Shown in pieces: positions 36,122-47,275 of a DNA stretch of 64,000 bases. The translations under genes were made by a program, and so were the position numbers. The stretch covers positions 26,141,501 through 26,205,500 of the forward strand of contig NC_079881.1 in the NCBI RefSeq assembly GCF_029227915.1, read 5' to 3'. Each line of letters starts with the position of its first letter. Position 1 is the stretch's first letter. Source of the stretch: Hydractinia symbiolongicarpus. Lineage: Eukaryota; Cnidaria; Hydrozoa; Anthoathecata; Hydractiniidae. The notes under the pieces were generated by a model that saw nothing but the letters and a program-made list of their open reading frames with translations, had not been told where the DNA came from and ran no database searches.

Positions 36122-37874
36122 GTGAAAAGATAATTTAAAAAATCGTTCTTGAAATGAGTTTACTCACAGGGTACTTTCTTTGTATACATTCGACTATACG
36201 GGACAAGCCCGGGATTTACGGGAAATCGCGGGTTTTCGTTTGCCGGCGATTAAACCTCTTTCATTAAGCGTCTCATTGAAAATGAAAACATTTTTGAAAA
36301 CTACAAGTCTCATTCGTTCTAGTGATGCAGAAATAATTTGAAAAATCGTTCGGGAAATCAGTTTACTCCTTGGGTACTTTCTTTATATACATTCAACTAT
36401 ACGGGCCATGCCCGGGATTTACGGGAAATCGCGGGTTTTCGATTGCCGGCGATTAAACTTCTTTTATTCAGCGTCTCATCAAAAATGAAAACAAGTTTGA
36501 AAACTACAAGTCTCATGCGTTTTAGTGGTGAAAAAATAATTTAAAAAATCGTTCGGGAAATGAGTTTACTCCCTGGGTACTTTCTTTGTATACATTCGAC
36601 TACACGGGCCAAGCCTGGGATTTAGGGGAAATCGCTGGTTTTCGTTGTCGGCGATTAAACCTCTTTCATTAAGCGTCTCATCAAAAATGAAAACATTTTT
36701 GAAAACTACAAGTCTCATGCGTTTTAGTGGTGAAAAGATAATTTGAAAAATCGTTCGGGAAATGAGTTTACTCCCTGGGTACTTTATTGGATACTTTTGA
36801 CTATACGGGCCAAGCCCGGGATTTACGGGAAATGGCGGGTTTTCGTTTGCCGGCGATTAAACCTCTTTCATTAGGCGTCTCATCAAAAATGAAAACATTT
36901 TTGAAAACTACAAGTCTCATGCGTTTTAGTGGTGAAAAAATAATTTAAAAAATCGTTCGGGAAATGAGTTTACTCCCTGGGTACTTTCCTTGTATACTTT
37001 TGACTATACGGGCCAAGCCCGGGATTTACGGGAAATCGCTGGTTTTCGTTTTCCGGCGATTAAACCTCTTTCATTAAGCGTCTCATCAAAAATGAAAAAA
37101 TTTTTGAAGGCTACAAGTCTCATGGGCTTTAATGGTTAAATAATAATTTAAAAAATCGTTCGGGAAATGAGTTTACTCCCTGGGAACTCTTTTTGTTTAG
37201 TTTTGACTTTACAGGCCGAGTCCGGGATTTACGGGAAATCACAGGTTTTCGTTTGCCGGCGATTAAACTTCTTTTATTCAGCCTCTCATGAAAAATGAAA
37301 ACATTTTTGAAAACTACAAGTCTCATGCGTTTTAGTGGTGAAAAAATAATTTAAAAAATCGTTCTGGAAATGAGTTTACTCACAGGTTACTTTCTTTGTA
37401 TACATTCGACTATACGGGCCAAGCCCGGGATTTGCGGGAAATCGCGGGTTTTCGTTTGCCGGCGATTAAACTTCTTTCATTAAGCGTCTCATCAAAAATG
37501 AAAACATTTTTGAAAACTACAAGTCTCATGCGTTTTAGTGGTGAAAAAATATTTTAAAAAATCGTTCGGGAACTGAGTTTACTCCCTGGGTACTTTCTTT
37601 GTATACATTCGACTACACGGGCCAAGCCCGGGATTTGCCGGAAATGACGGGTTTTCGTTTGCCGGCGATTAAACCTCTTTCATTAAGCGTCTCATCAAAA
37701 ATGAAAACATTTTTAAAAACTACAAGTCTTATGCGTTTTAGTGGTGAAAAAAAAATTTAAAAAATCGTTCCGGAAATGAGTTTACTTCCTGGGTACTTTC
37801 TTTGTAAACATTCGACTACACGGGCCAAGCCCGGGATTTAGGGGAAATCGCCGGTTTTCGTTTGCCGGCGATTA
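36122..37874 (+). repeat. Segment duplicated 4,463 bp away (right member)
   Basis: Counterpart of 31,659-33,611, one monomer shorter. Private changes include GGGCCATGCCCGG at 36,404, TTTTCGTTGTCGG (one base lost, near 36,643), TTAGGCGTCTC at 36,871 and AAATGAAAAAATTTTTG near 37,093. Confidence 0.85.
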
Positions 37875-37905
37875 AACCTCTTTCATTAAGCGTCTCAGCA
37901 AAAAT

Positions 37906-39550
37906 GAAAACATTTTTGAAAGCTACAAGTCTCATGGGCTTTAGTGGTTAAATAATAATTTAAAAATTCGTTCGGGAAATGAGTTTAATCCCTGGGTACT
38001 TTTCTTGTATACTTTTGACTTTACAGGCCGAATCCGGGATTTACGGGAAATGGCAGGTTTTCGCTTGTCGGCGATTAAACTTCTTTTATTCAGCGTCTCA
38101 TCAAAAATGAAAGCATTTTTGAAAACTACAAGTCTCATGCGTTTTAGTGGTGAAAAGACAATTTAAAAAAATTGTTTTGGAAATGAGTTTACTCTCAGGG
38201 TACTTTCTTTGTATACATTCGACTATACGGCCCAAGCCCGGGATTCACGGGAAATAGCGGGTTTTCGTTTGCCGGCGATTAAACCACTTTCACTAAGCGT
38301 CTCACCAAAAATGAAAACATTTTTGAAAACTACAAGTCTCATGCGTTTTAGTGGTGAAAAAATAATTTAAAAAATGGTTCGGGAAATGAGTTTACTCTCT
38401 GGGTACTTTCTTTGTATACTTTTGACTATACGGGCCGAGTCCTGGATTTACGGGAAATCGCGGGTTTTCGTTTGCCGGCGATTAAACTCCTTTTATTCAG
38501 CGTCTCATCAAAAATGAAAACATTTTTGAAAACTACAAGTCTCATGCGTTTTAGTGGTGAAAAGATAATTTAAAAAATCGTTCTGGAAATGAGTTTACTC
38601 ACAGGGTACTTTCTTTGTAAACATTCGACTATACGGGACAAGCCGGGGATTTAGGGAAATCGTGGTATTTCGTTTGCCGACGATTAAACCTCTTTCATTA
38701 AGGGTCTCATTAAAAATGAAAACATTTTTGGAAACTACAAGTCTGATTCGTTCTAGTGGCGCAGAAATAATTTGAAAAATCGTTCGGGAAATCAGTTTAC
38801 TCGATGGGTAATTTCTTCAAATACATTCAACTATACGGGCCAAGCCCGGGATTTACAAGAAATCGCGGGTTTTCGTTTGCCGGCGATTAAACCTCTTTCA
38901 TTAAGCGTCTCCTTAAAAATGAAAACATTTTTGAAAACTACAAGTCTCAATCGTTCTAGTGGTGCAGAAATAATTTGAAAAATCGTTCGGGAAAGCAGTT
39001 TTCTCCTTGGGTACTTTCTTTGTATACTTTTGACTATACGGGCCGAGTCCGGGATTTACGGGAAATCGCGGTTTTCGTTTGGCGGCGATTAAATTCCTTT
39101 TAATCAGCGTCTCATCAAAAATGAAAACATTTTTGAAAACTACAAGTCTCATGCGTTTTAGTGGTGATAAAATAATTTAAAAAGTCGTTCGGGAAATGAG
39201 TTTAACCCCTGGGTACTTTCTTTGTATACTTTTGACTATACGGGTCGAGTCCGGGGTTTACGGGAAATGGCGGGTTTTCGTTTGCCGGCGATTAAACTCC
39301 TTTTATTCAGCGTCTCATCGAAAATGAAAACATTTTTGAAAACTACAAGTCTCATTCGTTCTAGTGGTGCAGAAATAATTTGAAAAATCGTTTGGGAAAT
39401 CAGTTTTCTCCTTGGGTATTTTCTTTGTATACTTTTGACTATACGGGCCGAGTCCGGGATTTACGGGAAATCGCGGTTTTCGTTTGCCGGCGATTAAACT
39501 CCTTTTATTCAGCGTCTCATCAAAAATGAAAACATTTTTGAAAACTACAA
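37906..39550 (+). repeat. 1.6-kb module shared with 44.07-45.71 kb and with 18.65-19.9 kb
   Basis: The order GGGCTTTAGTGGTTAAAT, TGTCGGCG, GAAAGCATTTTTG, AAAGACAATTT, ATTCACGGGAAATAGCGGG, CACTTTCACTAAGCG, GAGTCCTGG, GTAAACATTCG, TAAGGGTCTC, CTTCAAATAC, TTTTCTCC is repeated 6,159 bp downstream. It is also repeated about 19.27 kb upstream. Small differences (TCAATCG, AAAGCAGTTTTC) group this copy with 44-48 kb rather than with 18-28 kb. Confidence 0.88.
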
Positions 39551-40036
39551 GTCACTACAAGGGTTTTCGTTTGCCGGCGATTAAACCTCTTTCATTAAGC
39601 GTCTCATTAAAAATGAAAACGTTTTTGAAAACTACAAGTCTCATTCGTTCTAGTGGTGCAGAAGTAATTTGAAAAATCGTTCGGGAAATGAGTTTACTCC
39701 CTAGGTACTTTCCTTGTATACTTTTGACTATACGGGCCGAGTCCGGGGTTTACGGGAAATGGCGGGTTTTCGTTTGCCGGCAATTAAACTCCTTTTATTC
39801 CGCGTCTCATCAAAAATGAAAACATTTGTAAAAACTACAAGTCTCATGCGTTTTACTGGTGAAAAAATAATTTAAAAAATCGTTCTGGAAATGAGTTTAC
39901 TCCCTGGGTACTTTCTTTGTATACTTTTGACTATACGGGCCGAGTACGGGATTTACGGGATATCGCGGGTTTTCGTTTGGCGGCGATTAAACTTCTTTTA
40001 TTCAGCGTCTCATCAAAAAAGAAACATTTTTGAAAA
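38533..40036 (+). repeat. 1,504-bp tandem duplication, copy 1
   Basis: Seven full monomers plus an 87-bp truncated one (with small indels). It overlaps the end of the 1.6-kb module. Ends in AAAAAAGAAACATTTTTG, a variant with a lost base that is found only here and in copy 2. Confidence 0.9.
39487..39573 (+). repeat. Truncated 87-bp monomer, copy 1
   Basis: CCGG at 39,487 and the next at 39,574 are only 87 bp apart. AAAACTACAAGTC is joined to ACTACAAGGGTTTTCG, deleting 116 bp from the class hexamer to the G-rich end. CTACAAG appears on both sides of the join, so a short local duplication accompanied the deletion. Confidence 0.9.
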
Positions 40037-41540
40037 CTACAAGTCTCATGCGTTTTAGTGGTGAAAAGATAATTTAAAAAATCGTTCTGGAAATGAGTTT
40101 ACTCACAGGGTACTTTCTTTGTAAACATTCGACTATACGGGACAAGCCGGGGATTTAGGGAAATCGTGGTATTTCGTTTGCCGACGATTAAACCTCTTTC
40201 ATTAAGGGTCTCATTAAAAATGAAAACATTTTTGGAAACTACAAGTCTGATTCGTTCTAGTGGCGCAGAAATAATTTGAAAAATCGTTCGGGAAATCAGT
40301 TTACTCGATGGGTAATTTCTTCAAATACATTCAACTATACGGGCCAAGCCCGGGATTTACAAGAAATTGCGGGTTTTCGTTTGCCGGCGATTAAACCTCT
40401 TTCATTAAGCGTCTCCTTAAAAATGAAAACATTTTTGAAAACTACAAGTCTCAATCGTTCTAGTGGTGCAGAAATAATTTGAAAAATCGTTCGGGAAAGC
40501 AGTTTTCTCCTTGGGTACTTTCTTTGTATACTTTTGACTATACGGGCCGAGTCCGGGATTTACGGGAAATCGCGGTTTTCGTTTGCCGGCGATTAAACTC
40601 CTTTTATTCAGCGTCTCATCAAAAATGAAAACATTTTTGAAAACTACAAGTCTCATGCGTTTTAGTGGTGATAAAATAATTTAAAAAGTCGTTCGGGAAA
40701 TGAGTTTAACCCCTGGGTACTTTCTTTGTATACTTTTGACTATACGGGTCGAGTCCGGGGTTTACGGGAAATGGCGGGTTTTCGTTTGCCGGCGATTAAA
40801 CTCCTTTTATTCAGCGTCTCATCGAAAATGAAAACATTTTTGAAAACTACAAGTCTCATTCGTTCTAGTGGTGCAGAAATAATTTGAAAAATCGTTTGGG
40901 AAATCAGTTTTCTCCTTGGGTATTTTCTTTGTATACTTTTGACTATACGGGCCGAGTCCGGGATTTACGGGAAATCGCGGTTTTCGTTTGCCGGCGATTA
41001 AACTCCTTTTATTCAGCGTCTCATCAAAAATGAAAACATTTTTGAAAACTACAAGTCACTACAAGGGTTTTCGTTTGCCGGCGATTAAACCTCTTTCATT
41101 AAGCGTCTCATTAAAAATGAAAACGTTTTTGAAAACTACAAGTCTCATTCGTTCTAGTGGTGCAGAAATAATTTGAAAAATCGTTCGGGAAATGAGTTTA
41201 CTCCCTAGGTACTTTCCTTGTATACTTTTGACTATACGGGCCGAGTCCGGGGTTTACGGGAAATGGCGGGTTTTCGTTTGCTGGCAATTAAACTCCTTTT
41301 ATTCAGCGTCTCATCAAAAATGAAAACATTTGTAAAAACTACAAGTCTCATGCGTTTTACTGGTGAAAAAATAATTTAAAAAATCGTTCTGGAAATGAGT
41401 TTACTCCCTGGGTACTTTCTTTGTATACTTTTGACTATACGGGCCGAGTACGGGATTTACGGGATATCGCGGGTTTTCGTTTGGCGGCGATTAAACTTCT
41501 TTTATTCAGCGTCTCATCAAAAAAGAAACATTTTTGAAAA
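40037..41540 (+). repeat. 1,504-bp tandem duplication, copy 2
   Basis: The switch lies between 40,025 and 40,050, in the CATTTTTGAAAACTACAAG to CATGCG region. Differences from copy 1 are few, such as GGCGGCGATTAAATTCC (39,080) versus GCCGGCGATTAAACTCC (40,584) and GAAGTAATTTG (39,661) versus GAAATAATTTG (41,165). Confidence 0.9.
40991..41077 (+). repeat. Truncated 87-bp monomer, copy 2
   Basis: Same GTCACTACAAGGG junction as at 39,552, copied by the 1,504-bp duplication. Confidence 0.9.
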
Positions 41541-41685
41541 CTACAAGTCTCATGCGCTTTAGTGGTGAAAAAATAATTTAAAAAATCGTTCTGGAAATGA
41601 GTTTACTCCCTGGGTACTTTCTTTGTATACATTCGACTACACGGGCCAAGCCCGGGATTTGCCGGAAATGGCGGGTTTTCGTTTG

Positions 41686-41993
41686 CCGGCGATTAAACCT
41701 CTTTCATTGAGCGTCTCATCAAAAATGAAAACATTTTTGAAAACTACAAGTCTTATGCGTTTTAGTGGTGAAAAAAAAATTTAAAAAATCGTTCCGGAAA
41801 TGAGTTTACTCCCTGGGTACTTTCTTTCCAATGAAAACATTTTTGAAAACTACAAGTCTCATGCGTTTCAGTGGTGAAAAGATAATTTAAAAAATCGTTC
41901 TGGAAATGAGTTTACTCACAGGGTACTTTCTTTGTAAACATTCGACTATACGGGACAAGCCGGGGATTTAGGGAAATCGTGGTATTTCGTTTG
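41686..41993 (+). repeat. Fused unit with 98-bp deletion, CTTTCTTTCCAATG junction, copy 1
   Basis: Two monomers are merged into 308 bp. CCCTGGGTACTTTCTTT is joined through CC to AATGAAAACATTTTTG at 41,828-41,829, removing 98 bp. The CC matches neither flank's normal continuation (G on the left, AA on the right). The same junction occurs at 46,600, 49,141 and 50,263. Confidence 0.9.
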
Positions 41994-42016
41994 CCGGCGA
42001 TTAAACCTCTTTCATT

Positions 42017-43234
42017 AAGGGTCTCATTATAAATGAAAACATTTTTGGAAACTACAAGTCTCATTCGTTCTAGTGGCGCAGAAATAATTTGAAAAATCGT
42101 TCGGGAAATCAGTTCACTCGATAGGTACTTTCTTCAAATACATTCAACTATACGGGCCAAGCCCGGGATTTACAAGAAATCGCGGGTTTTCGTTTGCCGG
42201 CGATTAAACCTCTTTCATTAAGCGTCTCCTTAAAAATGAAAACATTTTTGAAAACAACAAGTCTCATGCGTTTTAGTGGTGAAAAAATAATTTAAAAATA
42301 TCGTTCGGGAAATGAGTTTAACCCCTGGGTACTTTCTTTGTATACTTTTGACTATACGGGCCGAGTCCGGGGTTTACGGGAAATGGCGGGTTTTCGTTTG
42401 CCGGCGATTAAACTCCTTTTATTCAACGTCTCATCGAAAATGAAAACATTTTTAAAAACTACAAGTCTGATGGGCTTTAGTGGTGAAATAATAATTTAAA
42501 AAATCGTTCGGGAAATGAGTTTACTCCCTGGGTACTTTCTTTGTATACTTTTGACTATACGGGCCGAGTCTGGGATTTACGGGAAATCGCAGGTTTTTGT
42601 TTGCCGGCGATTAAACTTCTTTTATTCAGCGTCTCATCAAAAATGAAAACATTTTTGAAAACTACAAGTCTCATGCGATTTAGTGGTGAAAAGATAATTT
42701 AAAAAATCGTTCTGGAAATGAGTTTACTCACAGGGTACTTTCTTTGTATACATTCGACTATACGGGCCAAGCCCGGGATTTACGGGAAATCGCGGGTTTT
42801 CGTTTGCCGGCGATTAAACCTCTTTCATTAAGCGTCTCATTAAAAATGAAAACGTTTTTGAAAACTACAAGTCTCATTCGTTCTAGTGGTGCAGAAATAA
42901 TTTGAAAAATCGTTCGGGAAATGAGTTTACTCCCTAAGTACTTTCCTTGTATACTTTTGACTATACGGGCCGAGTCCGGGGTTTACGAGAAATGGCGGGT
43001 TTTCGTTTGCCGGCAATTAAACTCCTTTTATTCAGCGTCTCATCAAAAATGAAATCATTTTTAAAAACTACAAGTCTCATGGGCTTTAGTGGTGAAATAA
43101 TAATTTAAAAAATCGTACGGGAAATGAGTTTACTCCCTGGGTACTTTCTTTGTATACTTTTGACTATACGGGACAAGCCCGGGATTTACGGGAAATCGCG
43201 GGTGTTCGTTTGCCGGCGATTAAACCTCTTTCAT
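42017..43234 (+). repeat. Isolated 6-mer relative of the 50.5-54.5 kb higher-order repeat
   Basis: From TAAGGGTCTC through TTCACTCGATAGG, TACAAGAAATCG, AAAATATCG, GTTTAACCCC, the GGGC-GCGA-TTCG triad, AAATCATTTTTAAAAAC and CGTACGGG to GGGTGTTCG. The same order is found in three copies 8.4-11 kb downstream. Here it stands alone and is followed by a different monomer (TTAAACGTCTC). Confidence 0.82.
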
Positions 43235-44064
43235 TAAACGTCTCATCAAAAATGAAAACATTTTTGAAAACTACAAGTATCATGCGTTTTAGTGGTGAAA
43301 AAATAATTTAAAAAATCGTTCGGGAACTGAGTTTACTCCCTGGGTACTTTCTTTGTATACATTCGACTACACGGGCCAAGCCCGGGATTTGCCGGAAATG
43401 ACGGGTTTTCGTTTGCCGGCGATTAAACCTCTTTCATTAAGCGTCTCATCAAAAATGAAAACATTTTTAAAAACTAAAAGTCTTATGCGTTTTAGTGGTG
43501 AAAAAAAAATTTAAAAAATCGTTCCGGAAATGAGTTTACTTCCTGGGTACTTTCTTTGTAAACATTCGACTACACGGGCCAAGCCCGGGATTTAGGGGAA
43601 ATCGCCGGTTTTCGTTTGCCGGCGATTAAACCTCTTTCATTAAGCGTCTCAGCAAAAATGAAAACATTTTTAAAAACTACAAGTCTCATGCGTTTTAATG
43701 GTGAAAAAATAATTTAAAAAATCGTTCGGGAAATGAGTTTACTCCCTGGGTACTTTCTTTGTATACTTTTGACTATACGGGCCGAGTCCGGGATTTACGG
43801 GAAATCGCGGGTTTTCGTTTGCCGGCGATTAAACTTCTTTTATTCGGCGTCCCATCAAAAATGAAAACATTTTTGAAAACTACAAGTCTCATGTGTTTTA
43901 GTGGTGAAAAAATAATATAAAAAATCGTTCGGGAAATGAGTTTACTCCCTGGGTACTTTCTTTGTATACTTTTGACTATACGGGCCAAGCCCGGGATTTA
44001 CGGAAATGGCGGGTTTTCGTTTGCCGGCGATTAAACTTCTTTTAATCAGCGTCTCATCAAAAAT
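43235..44064 (+). repeat. Mosaic stretch shared in part with 37.55-37.9 kb and 18.2-18.6 kb
   Basis: Monomers with GGAACTGAG, GATTTGCCGGAAATGACGGG, GAAAAAAAAATTTAAAAAATC and TCTCAGCAAAAATG match 37,560-37,900. Then TTATTCGGCGTCCC and AATAATATAAAAAATCG match 18,200-18,600. This places two far-apart neighbourhoods side by side. Confidence 0.8.
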
Positions 44065-45709
44065 GAAAACATTTTTGAAAGCTACAAGTCTCATGGGCTT
44101 TAGTGGTTAAATAATAATTTAAAAATTCGTTCGGGAAATGAGTTTAATCCCTGGGTACTTTTTTTGTATACTTTTGACTTTACAGGCCGAATCCGGGATT
44201 TACGGGAAATGGCAGGTTTTCGCTTGTCGGCGATTAAACTTCTTTTATTCAGCGTCTCATCAAAAATGAAAGCATTTTTGAAAACTACAAGTCTCATGCG
44301 TTTTAGTGGTGAAAAGACAATTTAAGAAATTGTTTTGGAAATGAGTTTACTCTCAGGGTACTTTCTTTGTATACATTCGACTATACGGCCCAAGCCCGGG
44401 ATTCACGGGAAATAGCGGGTTTTCGTTTGCCGGCGATTAAACCACTTTCACTAAGCGTCTCACCAAAAATGAAAACATTTTTGAAAACTACAAGTCTCAT
44501 GCGTTTTAGTGGTGAAAAAATAATTTAAAAAATGGTTCGGGAAATGAGTTTACTCTCTGGGTACTTTCTTTGTATACTTTTGACTATACGGGCCGAGTCC
44601 TGGATTTATGGGAAATCGCGGGTTTTCGTTTGCCGGCGATTAAACTCCTTTTATTCAGCGTCTCATCAAAAATGAAAACATTTTTGAAAACTACAAGTCT
44701 CATGCGTTTTAGTGGTGAAAAGATAATTTAAAAAATCGTTCTGGAAATGAGTTTACTCACAGGGTACTTTCTTTGTAAACATTCAACTATACGGGACAAG
44801 CCGGGGATTTAGGGAAATCGTGGTATTTCGTTTGCCGGCGATTAAACCTCTTTCATTAAGGGTCTCATTAAAAATGAAAACATTTTTGGAAACTACAAGT
44901 CTGATTCGTTCTAGTGGCGCAGAAAGAATTTGAAAAATCGTTCGGGAAATCATTTTACTCGATGAGTACTTTCTTCAAATACATTCAACTATACGGACCA
45001 AGCCCGGGATTTACAAGAAATCGCGGGTTTTCGTTTGCCGGCGATTAAACCTCTTTCATTAAGCGTCTCCTTAAAAATGAAAACATTTTTGAAAACTACA
45101 AGTCTCAATCGTTCTAGTGGTTCAGAAATAATTTGAAAAATCGTTCGGGAAAGCAGTTTTCTCCTTGGGTACTTTCTTTGTATACTTTTGACTATACGGG
45201 CCGAGTCCGGGATTTACGGGAAATCGCGGTTTTCGTTTGCCGGTGATTAAACTCCTTTTATTCAGCGTCTCATCAAAAATGAAAACATTTTTGAAAACTA
45301 CAAGTCTCATGCGTTTTAGTGGTGATAAAATAATTTAAAAAGTCGTTCGGGAAATGAGTTTAACCCCTGGGTACTTTCTTTGTATACTTTTAACTATACG
45401 GGCCGAGTCCGGGGTTTACGGGAAATGGCGGGTTTTCGTTTGCCGGCGATTAAACTCCTTTTATTCAGCGTCTCATCGAAAATGAAAACATTTTTGAAAA
45501 CTACAAGTCTCATTCGTTCTAGTGGTGCAGAAATAATTTGAAAAATCGTTTGGGAAATCAGTTTTCTCCTTGGGTACTTTCTTTGTATACTTTTGACTAT
45601 ACGGGCCGAGTCCGGGATTTACGGGAAATCGCGGATTTCGTTTGCCGGCGATTAAACTCCTTTTATTCAGCGTCTCATCAAAAATGAAAACATTTTTGAA
45701 AACTACAAG
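44065..45709 (+). repeat. 1.6-kb module, second member of the 6,159-bp pair
   Basis: Counterpart of 37,906-39,550. Private changes include TTTAAGAAATTG (44,321), GAAAGAATTTG (44,922), TAGTGGTTCAG (45,115) and GCCGGTGATTAAAC (45,239), the last three shared with 47.4-47.8 kb. Confidence 0.87.
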
Positions 45710-47275
45710 TCTCATGCGTTTTAGTGGTGAAAAAATAATTTAAAAAATCGTTCGGGAAATGAGTTTAACCCCTGGGTACTTTCTTTGTATACTTTTGACT
45801 ATACGGGCCGAGTCCGGGGTTTACGGGAAATGGCGGGTTTTCGTTTGCCGGCTATTAAACTCCTTTTATTCAGCGTCTCATCGAAAATGAAAACATTTTT
45901 AAAAACTACAAGTCTGATGGGCTTTAGTGGTGAAATAATAATTTAAAAAATCGTTCGGGAAATGAGTTTACTCCCTGGGTACTTTCTTTGTATACTTTTG
46001 ACTATACGGGCCGAGTCTGGGATTTACGGGAAATCGCAGGTTTTTGTTTGCCGGCGATTAAACTTCTTTTATTCAGCGTCTCATCAAAAATGAAAACATT
46101 TTTGAAAACTACAAGTCTCATGCGATTTAGTGGTGAAAAGATAATTTAAAAAATCGTTCTGGAAATGAGTTTACTCACAGGGTACTTTCTTTGTATACAT
46201 TCGACTATACGGGCCAAGCCCGGGATTTACGGGAAATCGCGGGTTTTCGTTTGCCGGCGATTAAACCTCTTTCATTAAGCGTCTCATTAAAAATGAAAAC
46301 GTTTTTGAAAACTACAAGTCTCATTCGTTCTAGTGGTGCAAAAATAATTTAAAAATATCGTTCGGGAAATGAGTTTAACCCCTGGGTACTTTCTTTGTAT
46401 ACTTTTGACTATACGGGCCGAGTCCGGGGTTTACGGGAAATGGCGGGCTTTCGTTTGGCGGCGATTAAACCTCTTTCATTAAGCGTCTCATCAAAAATGA
46501 AAACATTTTTGAAAACTACAAGTCTTATGCGTTTTAGTGGTGAAAAAAAATTTTAAAAAATCGTTCCGGAAATGAGTTTACTCCCTGGGTACTTTCTTTC
46601 CAATGAAAACATTTTTGAAAACTACAAGTCTCATGCGTTTTAGTGGTGAAAAAATAATTTAAAAATATCGTTCGGGAAATGAGTTTAACCCCTGGGTACT
46701 TTCTTTGTATACTTTTGACTATACGGGCCGAGTCCGGGGTTTACGGGAAATGGCGGGTTTTCGTTTGCCGGCGATTAAACTCCTTTTATTCAACGTCTCA
46801 TCGAAAATGAAAACATTTTTAAAAACTACAAGTCTGATGGGCTTTAGTGGTGAAATAATAATTTAAAAAATCGTTCGGGAAATGAGTTTACTCCCTGGGT
46901 ACTTTCTTTGTATACTTTTGACTATACGGGCCGAGTCTGGGATTTACGGGAAATCGCAGGTTTTTGTTTGCCGGCGATTAAACTTCTTTTATTCAGCGTC
47001 TCATCAAAAATGAAAACATTTTTGAAAACTACAAGTCTCATGCGATTTAGTGGTGAAAAGATAATTTAAAAAATCGTTCTGGAAATGAGTTTACTCACAG
47101 GGTACTTTCTTTGTATACATTCGACTATACGGGCCAAGCCCGGGATTTACGGGAAATCGCGGGTTTTCGTTTGCCGGCGATTAAACCTCTTTCATTAAGC
47201 GTCTCATTAAAAATGAAAACGTTTTTGAAAACTACAAGTCTCATTCGTTCTAGTGGTGCAGAAATAATTTGAAAA
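44735..47275 (+). repeat. 2,541-bp tandem duplication, copy 1
   Basis: Twelve monomers plus the fused unit (12x203+105). Contains TTTTAACTATACGGG, CGCGGATTTCG, the triad twice and the CTTTCTTTCCAATG junction. It overlaps the 1.6-kb module on the left. Confidence 0.92.
46458..46767 (+). repeat. Fused unit with CTTTCTTTCCAATG junction, copy 2
   Basis: 310 bp. Here the unit begins with TTGGCGGCG, and the right half belongs to an AAAATATCG / GTTTAACCCC monomer rather than the GTAAACATTCG type of copy 1. The junction has therefore been recombined onto a different partner. Confidence 0.88.
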
